58,989 nucleotides of DNA from Empedobacter brevis_A (GCF_965118635.1 NZ_CBCPHV010000012.1:1-58989); one strand, 5' to 3'; positions 7,900-17,268 are shown, counted from the first letter of the stretch. The notes: generated from the letters alone by a model not told the origin. Numbers and translations are program-made.

Positions 7900-9342
7900 A
7901 TGGCATTAGAACAAGTTCTTACACCTAAACAAAAAGCTTTAGAGATTAATTTGAATCCGAAAATCTACGGTTCTTTTGCAGAAATTGGAGCAGGTCAAGA
8001 GACCGTTCGTTTTTTTTATCGTGCTGGAGCTGCTTCAGGAACTGTTGCAAAAGCTATGAGCGCCTATGATAAGGAAATGTCCGATTCTATATATGGTGTA
8101 CAAGAAAATCGTCGCTATGTTACTCAAGCTCGTCTTAAAAAGATGTTAGATCATGAAATGGAATTGATGAAAGAACGTCTTATTCATGACCATTACAAAG
8201 AAAAAGCTTTTTTTACGTATGCAAATACGGTAACAACAATCGACTATTCGAAGAAAAATGAAGGTCAAGGTTGGATAGGTTTACGTTTCAAACTAAATGC
8301 AGAAGAAGAAAAAGCGAACGAGATTATTTTTCATGTAAAATTCAAAGAAAATACTGCTCAATTACAACAAGAAACTTTAGGTGTTTTGGGTGTTAATTTA
8401 ATTTACGGTGCATATTACTATTATGACAATCCAAGAAAATTAATAAAATCTTTGTACGATACATTGGACAAAGATCAATTAGAAATTGACATGATTAATT
8501 TCCGTGGGCCACAATTCAAATATGTTGATAACCGTTTAATGTCACTTCAATTAGTTAAAAACGGAATGACAGATGTTGCAGTTTTTAATCCGCAAGGAAA
8601 AAATATTTTACCAGCCGACTTATTATACAAAAAAAACATCTTTGCTGTTCGTGGTTCTTTCCGTCCTTTTATGAATGTGAATATGGATATGTTCAAAGGA
8701 GGTTTAGAGATTTTCAAACAAGAAGATGATGTTCGAAATGATAATACTGAAATTTTATTCGAAATCACACTTTCTAATTTGATCGCTTCTGGTTTTGAAG
8801 GAAAATTAAACGAACGAGATTTCTTAGATCGTGCTGATATTATTGGAAGTTTGGGCTACAATGTTATTATTTCTAATTTTTCTGAATATTATAAATTGGT
8901 TGATTATTTCTCAAAATTCACCAGAAATCAAACTAAAATTGGTTTAGCAATGGGCGTTAATAATTTGATTGAAATTTTCAATGAGCAATATTATGCCGAT
9001 TTACCAGGAGGAATTATGGAAGCTTTCGGAAAACTATTCAAGAAAAATGTAAAAGTTTATCTGTATCCATATTTAGACAAAGAAAAAGATATTCTATTGA
9101 CATCAAAAAATCTACAAGTAAGTGATAATGTACATGAATTGTACAAATATTTCTTATATAACGGAAGAATTCAAGATATACTGAATTACAATAGAAGTTA
9201 TTTAGATTCTTATTCGCGCCGAATTTTAGAAAAAATAGCGAATGCCGAACAAGATTGGGAAAACGAATGTCCCGAAGGTGTTGCCGATATAATCAAAGAT
9301 CGTGGAATGTTTGGTTATAAATTAAAATATATTTTGGAGTAA
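7900..9342 (+). CDS. Conserved protein of unknown function (480 aa)
   Basis: A long, soluble, well-formed protein with no signal peptide or membrane segment. Its start (LTPKQKALEINLNPKIYGSFAEIGAGQE, here abbreviated by motif) and the stretch with FFYRAGAASGTVAKAMSAYD are typical of a protein family found widely in Bacteroidetes. I recall members sometimes being labelled nicotinate-nucleotide adenylyltransferase, but I see no HxGH nucleotidyltransferase motif, so that label is not supported here. Glycine-rich AEIGAGQET near residue 27 could be a ligand loop. It is monocistronic, with a hairpin terminator at 9386-9415. Confidence 0.7.
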   Translation: MALEQVLTPKQKALEINLNPKIYGSFAEIGAGQETVRFFYRAGAASGTVAKAMSAYDKEMSDSIYGVQENRRYVTQARLKKMLDHEMELMKERLIHDHYKEKAFFTYANTVTTIDYSKKNEGQGWIGLRFKLNAEEEKANEIIFHVKFKENTAQLQQETLGVLGVNLIYGAYYYYDNPRKLIKSLYDTLDKDQLEIDMINFRGPQFKYVDNRLMSLQLVKNGMTDVAVFNPQGKNILPADLLYKKNIFAVRGSFRPFMNVNMDMFKGGLEIFKQEDDVRNDNTEILFEITLSNLIASGFEGKLNERDFLDRADIIGSLGYNVIISNFSEYYKLVDYFSKFTRNQTKIGLAMGVNNLIEIFNEQYYADLPGGIMEAFGKLFKKNVKVYLYPYLDKEKDILLTSKNLQVSDNVHELYKYFLYNGRIQDILNYNRSYLDSYSRRILEKIANAEQDWENECPEGVADIIKDRGMFGYKLKYILE

Positions 9343-9385
9343 TTTTTTTAATAATATTATGTCTAAAAAATGAATACAACATAAT

Positions 9386-9415
9386 AATAAGGTTAACTAT
9401 TTTTTTAACCTTATT
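9386..9415 (+). terminator. Terminator after the 480-aa conserved protein
   Basis: AATAAGGTTAA (9386-9396) pairs with TTAACCTTATT (9405-9415), loop of eight T-rich bases, followed by TTATATTTTT. Confidence 0.75.
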
Positions 9416-9445
9416 TTATATTTTTAATTACTACTAATTTTATTT

Positions 9446-11128
9446 ATGAAATATTATTACATCTTATTCTCTTTTTTCTCTTTTATTTTATTTATTTTTT
9501 CATGTACAAACGATGATGATTCTCAAATTTTAAAAGAAAAAAAACCAATTGAATTAACTACTTTACCCGTTACAAACGAAAGTTTATATTCTCTTGAATT
9601 AAATGCAGATTTCAAAATCGATGATGTAAATTTAATGACTGAGTATGGATTTATAGTTGATACAGTTAAAGATGTATCTCCAAATAAAAATATGAAAATT
9701 TTTAAATCTCAAATAAAAAACAATAAACTATATACTTTATTAGGAGATCTTGTTAACAACAAAACATTATATATAAAATCTTACGCCAAGATTAAAGATA
9801 AATATTATCTAGGAAATGAGATCGAGCATAAACTAATAGAAGACAACGTTTTATATATTTATAAAGATTTAATTATAGACACTCAAGAAAAATTAAACGA
9901 ACTAGTGTCAAAAAATTATACAAGTATCAGACAAAAAATCAATAGTTCATCTTTAATTATCACAGGAAGTGTAAATGACATTTCTGGTCTCAATTCAATT
10001 GAAATTTTAGAACTTTACCGTTTAAATATTGAAAACTCTAACATTGAAAACCTTAACAGTTTTAATAAATTGAAATCAATTGGATCTGGAAGTCTCAGAT
10101 TTTATTATGGAATTAATATAAGTAATAATAAAAATTTAAAAAAAATAGAAGGTTTTAAAGAATTCACAACTAATTATTCTTCATTATCAATCTCGAATAA
10201 CCCTAATTTAGAAACAATTAATTCATTTAATAAACTTTACATTAATTACACTGACTTACAGATACATAATAATCCAAATCTAAAAGTAATAGATTCCTTT
10301 AAATCATTATGGAAATTATCTAGCATATCTATTAATAAAAATGATAATCTAATTACGCTAAATAATAGTTTCGAGAAATTAGAATTAGCTGCTTATGGAA
10401 CCACAATAAGTAGTAATAAAAAGCTTTCTACAGTAAATAATTTTCAATCATTAAAAAAAACTGAAGGTCTTCATATTGAAAATAATCAATCATTAAGTGA
10501 AATCTCATTCCCTAACTTAGAAACTATTAATTGGGCTTTTAATATTTTAAATAATGACAATTTATCTAAACTTAGTTTTCCTAATTTTAAAAGTGCAGAA
10601 TACATAAATTTTTCTAATAACAATAGTTTAGTAAATTTGGATGGAATAAAAGGTGTTGAAACAGATTATTTATTTATAAAGAATAATAAGAAACTCAAAA
10701 ATCTTACTTCATTCAAGGATGTTAAAATACAAATTCACTTATATGAAAATCCTTCATTAATCTCATTAAAAGGTCTTGAAAATATAAAATAATTAAAAGG
10801 AACATTTGATAATGCAGAAATAAGTATAAATTATAATAATTCTTTAGAAGACTTATCTGGATTGGATAATTTAGAAAGTATTTATGGTGGAAATTTCACT
10901 ATTTCGGGTAATAAAAATTTGAAATCCCTAAAAGGTTTAAATAATTTAACATCAATTATTCATCCTAACGGTAATAGTCGTGCAATCGAAATTTTTGAAA
11001 ACCCTAAACTTTCTGAATATTGTGCAATTAAAAAAATTGTTTCAAATTCAGATAATAAATTTTATTTGATTACAACAAATAATTTATACAATCCAACAAT
11101 AGAGGATATCAAAAAGAATTGTAATTAA
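9446..11128 (+). pseudogene. Leucine-rich-repeat lipoprotein gene broken by an in-frame TAA
   Basis: Residues 1-20 form a lipoprotein signal ending in the lipobox IFSC, followed by Asp/Asn-rich CTNDDDS. After a 120-residue N-terminal region come many irregular repeats built on NNPNLKxIxSFxxL, resembling receptor-L/LRR surface proteins of Bacteroidetes. A TAA at 10790-10792 stops the frame after 448 codons. The same frame then continues without any other stop to 11128, and the repeat pattern runs on straight through (ENIK, stop, LKGTFDN..., then ISGNKNLKSLKGL). A single AAA-to-TAA change explains it. The truncated 448-aa product might still be secreted. The alternative is a base-calling error; there is no frameshift. 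Confidence 0.8.
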
Positions 11129-11133
11129 AAAAA

Positions 11134-11153
11134 GCTCTGAGTTTCCTCAGAGC
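11134..11153. terminator. Bidirectional terminator between the LRR gene and recA
   Basis: GCTCTGAG / CTCAGAGC with loop TTTC; A-tract on the left and a short T-containing run on the right serve both convergent genes. Confidence 0.85.
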
Positions 11154-11182
11154 TTAAAATCATTTATATATGAAATTTCAAA

Positions 11183-12244
11183 TTAATCTTCTGCAAATAA
11201 TTCTGCTTCATCTGCTGGATTATCAACAGAAACTTCACCAGATGTTGGTTCTCCTTTGATTAATGCAACAATTTTTGCTTCAATTTCTTCTGCCAATTCA
11301 GGATTATCTCTCAATACTTCTTTTACAGCATCGCGACCTTGTCCTAATTTGCTATCGTTGTACGAATACCAAGATCCAGATTTGTTAACAATTCCTTTCT
11401 CAACACCCATATCCAAAATTTCTCCAACTTTAGAAATACCTTCGCCATACATAATATCAAACTCTGCTTGACGGAATGGAGGAGCAACTTTATTTTTAAC
11501 AACTTTTACTTTAGAATGATTTCCGATAACTTCGTCACCATTTTTAATTTGTGTAGAACGACGGATATCCAAACGAACAGATGCATAGAATTTTAAGGCA
11601 TTACCTCCTGTTGTAGTTTCTGGATTCCCGAACATTACACCAATTTTTTCACGTAATTGATTAATAAAAATTGCTGTACATTTTGTCTTATTAATCGTTC
11701 CTGTTAATTTACGCAAAGCTTGAGACATTAAACGAGCTTGTAATCCCATACGAGAATCTCCCATTTCTCCTTCAATTTCTGCCTTAGGCGTAAGAGCGGC
11801 AACAGAGTCTATTACAATAATATCTATCGCTCCCGAACGAATTAAATTGTCTGCAATTTCTAATGCTTGTTCTCCATTGTCTGGTTGAGAAATAATTAAA
11901 TTCTCTACATCAACACCTAATTTTGCAGCATAAAAACGATCAAATGCATGTTCTGCATCGATAAAAGCAGCTATTCCACCAGCTTTCTGAGCTTCTGCAA
12001 TTGCATGTAACGTTAATGTTGTTTTCCCTGATGATTCTGGTCCATAAATTTCGATTACACGTCCACGAGGATAACCTCCAACTCCTAACGCTAAATCTAG
12101 TCCTAATGATCCCGAAGGAATAACTTCTATTTTATCATCAACAGCAGAATCTCCCATACGCATTACAGTTCCTTTTCCGTAAGCTTTATCCATCTTATCT
12201 AGAATAAGCTGTAATGCTTTCTTTTTATTATCTAAATCGCTCAT
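11183..12244 (-). CDS. recA: Recombinase RecA
   Basis: DNA strand-exchange ATPase for homologous recombination and SOS induction. The 353-aa protein has the Walker A GPESSGKTT at about residues 69-77, the Walker B IIVIDSVAAL at about 142-151, the RecA signature ALKFYASVRLDIRR at about 217-230 and an acidic C-terminal tail (DEAELFAED), all standard. It lies 11 bases after the bcp stop on the same strand, so the two are probably co-transcribed. I did not find an SOS-box-like palindrome immediately upstream. Confidence 0.97.
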   Translation of the reverse strand: MSDLDNKKKALQLILDKMDKAYGKGTVMRMGDSAVDDKIEVIPSGSLGLDLALGVGGYPRGRVIEIYGPESSGKTTLTLHAIAEAQKAGGIAAFIDAEHAFDRFYAAKLGVDVENLIISQPDNGEQALEIADNLIRSGAIDIIVIDSVAALTPKAEIEGEMGDSRMGLQARLMSQALRKLTGTINKTKCTAIFINQLREKIGVMFGNPETTTGGNALKFYASVRLDIRRSTQIKNGDEVIGNHSKVKVVKNKVAPPFRQAEFDIMYGEGISKVGEILDMGVEKGIVNKSGSWYSYNDSKLGQGRDAVKEVLRDNPELAEEIEAKIVALIKGEPTSGEVSVDNPADEAELFAED

Positions 12245-12255
12245 TATATTATTTT

Positions 12256-12705
12256 TTATTTTTCTAAAATTTGTTTTGCGTGTTCTTTTGTTTTTACTTT
12301 TTCAATTACATCTGTAATTATTCCTTTTTCATCAATGATAAAAGTTGTACGATGTATTCCATCAAATTCGCGTCCCATAAATTTCTTTGGTCCCCAAACA
12401 CCAAATGCATTCAAAATATCATGATTTTCATCTGCAAGCAAAGGGAAAGACAAATTGTTTTTCTCTGCAAAATTCTTTTGTCTCTTTACAGAATCTGCAC
12501 TTACTCCGACCAAATGATATCCTTGTGCTTTCAGAGCATTTTCATTATCTCGTAAATCACACGCTTCTGCTGTGCAACCTGGTGTACTTGCTTTTGGATA
12601 AAAAAATACTACCAATTTTTTTCCTACAAAATCTTGGTATGAAATTTCTTTTCCATCTTGATCAATTCCTTTAAAATCTGGAACTTTATCTCCTATTTTT
12701 AACAT
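12256..12705 (-). CDS. bcp: Thioredoxin-dependent peroxiredoxin Bcp
   Basis: Reduces hydrogen peroxide and organic hydroperoxides using thioredoxin (cytoplasm). The 149-aa length is normal for the BCP/PrxQ group. The peroxidatic Cys44 and resolving Cys49 lie in STPGCTAEACDLRDN, the atypical 2-Cys PrxQ arrangement. It is first gene of a probable bcp-recA operon. A TATATTTG -7 element on the minus strand at 12794-12801 would give a leader of roughly 85-90 nt. Confidence 0.95.
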   Translation of the reverse strand: MLKIGDKVPDFKGIDQDGKEISYQDFVGKKLVVFFYPKASTPGCTAEACDLRDNENALKAQGYHLVGVSADSVKRQKNFAEKNNLSFPLLADENHDILNAFGVWGPKKFMGREFDGIHRTTFIIDEKGIITDVIEKVKTKEHAKQILEK

Positions 12706-12793
12706 CTTGATTTGTCTTTAGAACTTCTCGTAAAAATAATGATTAAATATCGAATCGTAACTGATTTAACTAATTAATCTTTCATTTATAGTA

Positions 12794-12801
12794 CAAATAT
12801 A
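12794..12801 (-). promoter_or_regulatory. -7 promoter element for bcp-recA
   Basis: Minus-strand TATATTTG followed by TAC. It matches the Bacteroidetes -7 consensus and sits in the 174-bp divergent region between bcp and nth. A clear -33 TTG at the ideal distance is not obvious. Confidence 0.55.
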
Positions 12802-12879
12802 ACGCTACACAACGACAAAATAAGTCGCTATAAAATAATCAAGATAAAAATTATACATTTACACAAAAGTCTAAAACTT

Positions 12880-13503
12880 ATGATGCTAAAGAAAGAACGT
12901 GTTCAATTTGTGATTGATGAATTGGAAAAATTATATCCTGTACCGCCTATTCCATTAGACCATCAAGATGCTTTTACATTATTAATTGCTGTGTTATTAT
13001 CTGCTCAAACAACAGATAAAAAAGTGAACCAAGTAACGCCCGAATTATTTGCAAAAGCTGCAAATGCCAAAGCAATGTCGATGTTAGAAGTGGATGAAAT
13101 AAAACATTATATCCGTGAGATTGGCTTATCAAACACAAAGGCAAAAAACATTAAAAGATTATCCGAAATATTACTTGAAAAATACAACGGCGAAGTTCCT
13201 GAAAGCTTTGAAGAATTAGAAGAATTACCTGGCGTTGGACACAAAACTGCTTCGGTTGTTATGTCGCAATGGTTTGGTCATCCTGCTTTTCCTGTTGATA
13301 CACATATTCATCGTTTAATGAAATTATGGAAATTAACAAAAGGTAAAAACGTTGAAGAGACGGAAAAAGATGCGAAGAAAATTTTCCCAAAAGAATTGTG
13401 GAACAAATTGCATATTCAAATCATCTATTACGGACGAGAATATTCTCCCGCAAGAGCTTGGAGTTTGGATAAAGATTTCATAACTCGAAAAATGTTTGAA
13501 TAA
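12880..13503 (+). CDS. nth: Endonuclease III homologue lacking the Fe-S cluster ligands
   Basis: Bifunctional DNA glycosylase/AP lyase for oxidised pyrimidines. In the 207-aa protein the helix-hairpin-helix LPGVGHKTASVV (116-127) supplies the catalytic Lys122, and FPVDTHIHRL supplies the catalytic Asp140. The family's C-terminal C-x6-C-x2-C-x5-C loop, which binds a 4Fe-4S cluster, is absent. After YYGREYSPARAW the protein ends with LDKDFITRKMFE, containing no Cys. The protein is about the usual length apart from that loop. Start ATG at 12880 is followed directly by a second ATG. A strong terminator follows. Confidence 0.9.
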   Translation: MMLKKERVQFVIDELEKLYPVPPIPLDHQDAFTLLIAVLLSAQTTDKKVNQVTPELFAKAANAKAMSMLEVDEIKHYIREIGLSNTKAKNIKRLSEILLEKYNGEVPESFEELEELPGVGHKTASVVMSQWFGHPAFPVDTHIHRLMKLWKLTKGKNVEETEKDAKKIFPKELWNKLHIQIIYYGREYSPARAWSLDKDFITRKMFE

Positions 13504-13507
13504 AAAA

Positions 13508-13532
13508 ATACCTTCCGTGAATCGGAAGGTAT
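13508..13532. terminator. Bidirectional terminator after nth
   Basis: ATACCTTCCG / CGGAAGGTAT with loop TGAAT, A-tract before and T7 after; serves nth and the convergent lipoprotein gene. Confidence 0.9.
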
Positions 13533-13536
13533 TTTT

Positions 13537-13989
13537 TTATTTTATAATTTCAAAAACTTGTAAACGAAGCTTTCTCTCATCACCTTTACCCAATGTATCT
13601 TGTAAAATCAAAAATTGAGGATCTAACTGCTTTACATAATATTCTAAATTTTTATCTTTTGTTTCCATTTTCAACGAACGACTTGTTTTAGATGTATTAT
13701 AAACATAAGTCCCAGAAGTTTTTTCTTCCAAACAATTTCCGTTTTCTGTTCTATACATTATAGAATTGTAATTCTTAACATCCGAAAAATCTAATGTCGA
13801 TTGTCGTTCACAAGCTAAAAGTTTATCTGCTTCCCTTATATTTCCGCTTACTTTTATAATTTCTTTCAATTGCCATTTTCCTGACCGTAATAATTGATCT
13901 TGAGAGATAGGCAAAGAATTGTCTTCTTGGCATGAAAGAACAGAGAACAATAAAATTGATGCTAAAAATAGGTTGAATATATTTTTCAT
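13537..13989 (-). CDS. Small lipocalin-like lipoprotein, unknown function
   Basis: A 150-aa protein with a lipoprotein signal ending in LLFSVLSC (Cys20). It then has the opening of a lipocalin-like domain (SGKWQLKEIIKVSG) and further beta strands with two more Cys residues. Such small lipocalin-like lipoproteins are common in Flavobacteriia and have no known role. The next gene on the same strand encodes another secreted protein with a similar W-x-L start, so the pair may be distant paralogues. Confidence 0.7.
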   Translation of the reverse strand: MKNIFNLFLASILLFSVLSCQEDNSLPISQDQLLRSGKWQLKEIIKVSGNIREADKLLACERQSTLDFSDVKNYNSIMYRTENGNCLEEKTSGTYVYNTSKTSRSLKMETKDKNLEYYVKQLDPQFLILQDTLGKGDERKLRLQVFEIIK

Positions 13990-14071
13990 TCGGTCAATAA
14001 TTATTTGGTAAAAATAAAGATTTAGGATGACTTAAAGTGAAGATAAAAATAAACTAGAAAACTTATTTTAT

Positions 14072-14518
14072 TTATTGTTTACGTAAAATATCATAACTGA
14101 TTGTGTTTGCTATTTTCTCAAATTCCTTATCTGAATCTACAATTTTTTTATCAATATATGTTTCAAAAGTTATCGTTTCATCTTGATTAATTTTCACTAT
14201 TACATCCTCATAAACATAATCATCAATGTAAAATTGAATTCTATTATCAACAATTCGCCACAATGTTAATCGGGGCTCACTAGGAAAACAATTGCCATTA
14301 CTTCCTTCTACATAATTATAAATAGCATCTCCATTATCCCAAATTGTATAATTTCTCATTAACTGGCAATCATCAAATTCTTTAGACACTTTTTTGCCAT
14401 TTTCATAAAAGCCAGATTCTTGTAATTTCCAAAAACCAATCACATTATCAGGATTTAATTTTTGAGAAAACATTTTAGGAGAGAATAATATTAATAAAAA
14501 TAAAATAATTTTTTTCAT
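14072..14518 (-). CDS. Secreted lipocalin-like protein, unknown function
   Basis: A 148-aa protein with a cleavable signal peptide (residues 1-18, cleavage near MFSQ), followed by a lipocalin-like core starting IGFWKLQESGFYENGKKV and two Cys residues (DDCQLMRN and GNCFPSEP) that could form a disulfide. The strand pattern suggests a small beta barrel. It lies 82 bases upstream of the lipoprotein gene at 13537, in the same direction. No function can be assigned. Confidence 0.65.
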   Translation of the reverse strand: MKKIILFLLILFSPKMFSQKLNPDNVIGFWKLQESGFYENGKKVSKEFDDCQLMRNYTIWDNGDAIYNYVEGSNGNCFPSEPRLTLWRIVDNRIQFYIDDYVYEDVIVKINQDETITFETYIDKKIVDSDKEFEKIANTISYDILRKQ

Positions 14519-14665
14519 AAGATTGATTTACCTTGTAAAGATACTTTTTTATCTTATCAAATAAAAAAATGACAGAATTCATACTAGAAACTTCCGACAA
14601 ATATCTAATTGCAGACAAAATAGCAATGATTTTTTAGGTTTGATACACTATATTGAAGAGTAAAA

Positions 14666-14688
14666 AAGCTCGAGAATTTCTCGAGCTT
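14666..14688 (-). terminator. Terminator of the TonB-dependent receptor gene
   Basis: AAGCTCGAGA / TCTCGAGCTT with loop ATT. On the minus strand it is followed by a T-tract (the run of six A on the plus strand at 14662-14667). Confidence 0.85.
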
Positions 14689-14695
14689 CTTTTAT

Positions 14696-16834
14696 TTATA
14701 ATCTAATACTAACTCCGCCCAAAACATTTATTCCAGCTTGAGGAAAATAATATCCTCCTCCGTAATAATAACCATTCGATTCGTATTTAACATCAAATAA
14801 ATTATTGATTAAGAATGAAAATTCAAGATTTTTGATTCCTTTTACTTTTGGTGAATAACGTATTAATAAATCTGAAACCAAATAACTATCTAGTTTACCA
14901 TCTGCTGGTTCTGTATTAGATAAATATTGATCACCAACATATTTATTGGTTAAATTAATTAAGACATTTTTGAATGGTACAGCTTCAAAACCAAAAGCAG
15001 AAATTACATCTGGAGAAAGTGCAATTTTAGTTTTTCCAAACTTCTTCACATATGATTTTCCAGCTTCATCCCAAGCTTCTTCTTCATAATTTGTATTTTT
15101 ATTCTGACTTACAGTCAAGTTTCCAAAAATATTCAATCGATCAGGAATAATTTTATAGTTTGCATCTAATTCTATTCCTCTTCTGTAACTTTTACCTGAA
15201 TTGATACGTTTTCGAGCTCCAACTTCATTTAATTCTCCTGTCGCGACCAATTGATTTCTATAATCCATATAGTACAAATTAGCACTTAAAGAAAGCTGCC
15301 CCATTTTTCTATATCCTAATTCATAATCTTGTAAGAATTCTTCCTTAGGTTTGGACTTAGAATCAACATAATCACTTCTCAAAGGTTCTCTATGCGAAAT
15401 TCCATAAGAAGCGTATAAAACATTTGAATGATTAATATTAAAATTAATTCCTCCTTTTGGGTTCACAAAATTGAATGTATCAGAAAATGGTTCAAAATCT
15501 TCCTTCTTGTTCTCTCCATTTGGTAAATATTTTGCATCGTAATCAACGTAACGGTATTGTATATCTCCAAAGAATTCAAACTTATTTAATTTATATAGAA
15601 CCTTTGCATAAGCAGCTAACTGTTTTTTTACTGAGCGATTATTGTAATATTTAAAATTTTTGTTGTTCCATTGGACATCTTTTACCCACAATACATTTCC
15701 GTAATGATCTCCGTCATATTCGTTTGCAGAAAGTCCGAAGAATACTTTGAAATCATTTAAACGTTGATTTTCAACTTCGAGATTAAATCCATAAAAATCA
15801 TTATCTAGATATTCACGATTAATTAAATTACGAGATTCATTTTCGTATCCAGCAATTTTATAGCGATTTAATTTTCTATCATTTTTATAGCTCTCGTAAT
15901 ATCCTTTACCTTTTGTATAATGGAACGTTAAATTAGATTTCCAACTATTTCCAAAATCTTGAAGCCACGAAAGAAAATAATGATTCTGTGTATAATTATC
16001 AGTATGGTTATTATAGAAACCAATTACTTTTCCTTCATCATCTGTAATTTCTCCTTCAGGATTGTATCTTCTATCTTTTTTTAAAGTTTCAGCATCTACA
16101 CCACTCCAAGCTTGATACGTTTGTTCTTTACCAAACATATTTTGAAATCTAAACTTTGTTTTTTCATTCAATTCATATAAAGCAGTAAAATCATAAGAGA
16201 TTAAATCTGACCACGATCTATCTTTGTAACCATCTGAATTTATCTTAGAAAATCGTCCATCAATACTTAATTTATTATTTAAGATTTTACCCGTACCTGC
16301 CTGAACTGTATACTTTTGTGTTTTAAAATTTCCGAATGAAACATTCGCTTCAGTAAAAGGAACTGAAGATGGATTTTGAGAATCTATATTAATACTTGCT
16401 CCAAATGATGCCATTCCGTTAGAAGATGTTCCAACCCCTCTCTGAATCATAATTGAACTTGCAGATGAAGCTAAATCTGGCATATTTACCCAAAATACAC
16501 CTTGAGATTCGGCATTATTTAGAGGAATACCATTCAGTGTAACATTTATTGACTGCTCATTAAGTCCTCGTATTCTAACAGAAGAATAACCAATTCCTGT
16601 TCCTGTATCGGAAGTAATCGAAACTGATGTAGCAGCATTTAATAAAGTTGGTACATCTTGTCCCAAGTTTTTCTTTTGTAACATTTTGTGTGTTACTTTT
16701 TCCACTGTAATGGGAAGTTTTTCTACGATAGAAACTTCATCAAGTTGAATTTCCTTTTTCTGGATTGAATCGTTCTCTTGTGCATATAGAATTGATGCAC
16801 CAAATAATGACAATAAAAAAATCGACCTTTTCAT
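14696..16834 (-). CDS. TonB-dependent outer-membrane receptor for thiamine or a precursor
   Basis: A 712-aa receptor with a signal peptide (1-18), a plug domain containing the SVRIRGLNEQSINVTLNGIPLNN block (about 83-105) and VFWVNMPDLASSASSIMIQRGVGTS (about 112-136), a 22-strand-type barrel and a C-terminal aromatic/Leu strand (GGVSIRL). It lacks the CarboxypepD-like N-terminal extension of SusC proteins. It would take up its ligand across the outer membrane with TonB energy. The specificity comes from regulation: a TPP riboswitch is directly upstream, which points to thiamine, its phosphates or precursors. Such thiamine-repressed TonB receptors are known in Bacteroidetes. Confidence 0.88.
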   Translation of the reverse strand: MKRSIFLLSLFGASILYAQENDSIQKKEIQLDEVSIVEKLPITVEKVTHKMLQKKNLGQDVPTLLNAATSVSITSDTGTGIGYSSVRIRGLNEQSINVTLNGIPLNNAESQGVFWVNMPDLASSASSIMIQRGVGTSSNGMASFGASINIDSQNPSSVPFTEANVSFGNFKTQKYTVQAGTGKILNNKLSIDGRFSKINSDGYKDRSWSDLISYDFTALYELNEKTKFRFQNMFGKEQTYQAWSGVDAETLKKDRRYNPEGEITDDEGKVIGFYNNHTDNYTQNHYFLSWLQDFGNSWKSNLTFHYTKGKGYYESYKNDRKLNRYKIAGYENESRNLINREYLDNDFYGFNLEVENQRLNDFKVFFGLSANEYDGDHYGNVLWVKDVQWNNKNFKYYNNRSVKKQLAAYAKVLYKLNKFEFFGDIQYRYVDYDAKYLPNGENKKEDFEPFSDTFNFVNPKGGINFNINHSNVLYASYGISHREPLRSDYVDSKSKPKEEFLQDYELGYRKMGQLSLSANLYYMDYRNQLVATGELNEVGARKRINSGKSYRRGIELDANYKIIPDRLNIFGNLTVSQNKNTNYEEEAWDEAGKSYVKKFGKTKIALSPDVISAFGFEAVPFKNVLINLTNKYVGDQYLSNTEPADGKLDSYLVSDLLIRYSPKVKGIKNLEFSFLINNLFDVKYESNGYYYGGGYYFPQAGINVLGGVSIRL

Positions 16835-16899
16835 AATTTATTTTAATAAACATTATGAAAGGAGCCATCTTACACTTTTTATAATTAACGCGCGAATGT

Positions 16900-16992
16900 A
16901 ATTTGGTGAAGTACCATTTCCCTTAGCAGCATTACCTGCCCAGGTTCTTTGGGTATAATCTCAGCCTCTAATTTTGAAGCACCCCTTTCGAT
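16900..16992 (-). ncRNA. TPP (thiamine pyrophosphate) riboswitch
   Basis: On the minus strand the THI-box landmarks appear in order: AAGGGGTGC, then GGCTGAGATTATACCC, then GAACCTGGGCAGGTAATGC and TAAGGGAA. GGGGT can pair with ACCC around the CTGAGA core, and the second half contains the pyrophosphate-side helix. It sits between promoter and start codon of the TonB receptor, so excess TPP should switch that gene off, probably at translation or by a terminator in the remaining leader. Confidence 0.95.
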
Positions 16993-16999
16993 TGAAAGT

Positions 17000-17026
17000 C
17001 AAAGTTAAGTATTTTTTTGAAATCAA
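17000..17026 (-). promoter_or_regulatory. Promoter of the TPP-controlled receptor
   Basis: Minus-strand TAACTTTG (-7, 17000-17007) and TTG (17024-17026) separated by 16 bases. Predicted start falls just before the riboswitch. Confidence 0.6.
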
Positions 17027-17060
17027 AAAATTTCATTGATATTTACGAATAGATACAATA

Positions 17061-17094
17061 AAAAAACCTTCATTTGGTATAATGAAGGTTTTTT
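17061..17094. terminator. Orphan terminator-like hairpin in a divergent intergenic region
   Basis: AAAAAACCTTCAT / ATGAAGGTTTTTT with loop TTGGTATA forms a perfect 13-bp stem with A- and T-tracts on both sides. It lies between two divergent genes, so it ends no visible gene; it may cap a short unannotated transcript or attenuate the downstream TPR gene. Confidence 0.7.
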
Positions 17095-17230
17095 GGTTAG
17101 TAATAGAAGATTGATTGATTGATTTTATAAAAAATCAACTGGTTTAGTTGGTATTAGATTTATGGTTATTAAATCTGAAGCAAAGAAACAGCAGAAAAAA
17201 TATTTCACAAAAAAAACAAGACATCGGAAT

Positions 17231-17268
17231 GTCTACTCGCAAAAAAAAAGCGTCTACAAATTGTCTAC
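17231..17268 (+). promoter_or_regulatory. Three GTCTAC direct repeats upstream of the TPR/HTH gene
   Basis: GTCTAC occurs at 17231, 17252 and 17263, spaced by 21 and 11 bases, i.e. two turns and one turn of the helix. The motif TTGTCTAC recurs as an inverted pair in the terminator after the same gene. The phasing suggests a protein-binding site; this is inferred from spacing only. Confidence 0.35.

Noticed and set aside
7900..9342. Nicotinate-nucleotide adenylyltransferase
   Set aside because: No HxGH or SxTxxR nucleotidyltransferase motif is visible, so the protein is left as unknown.
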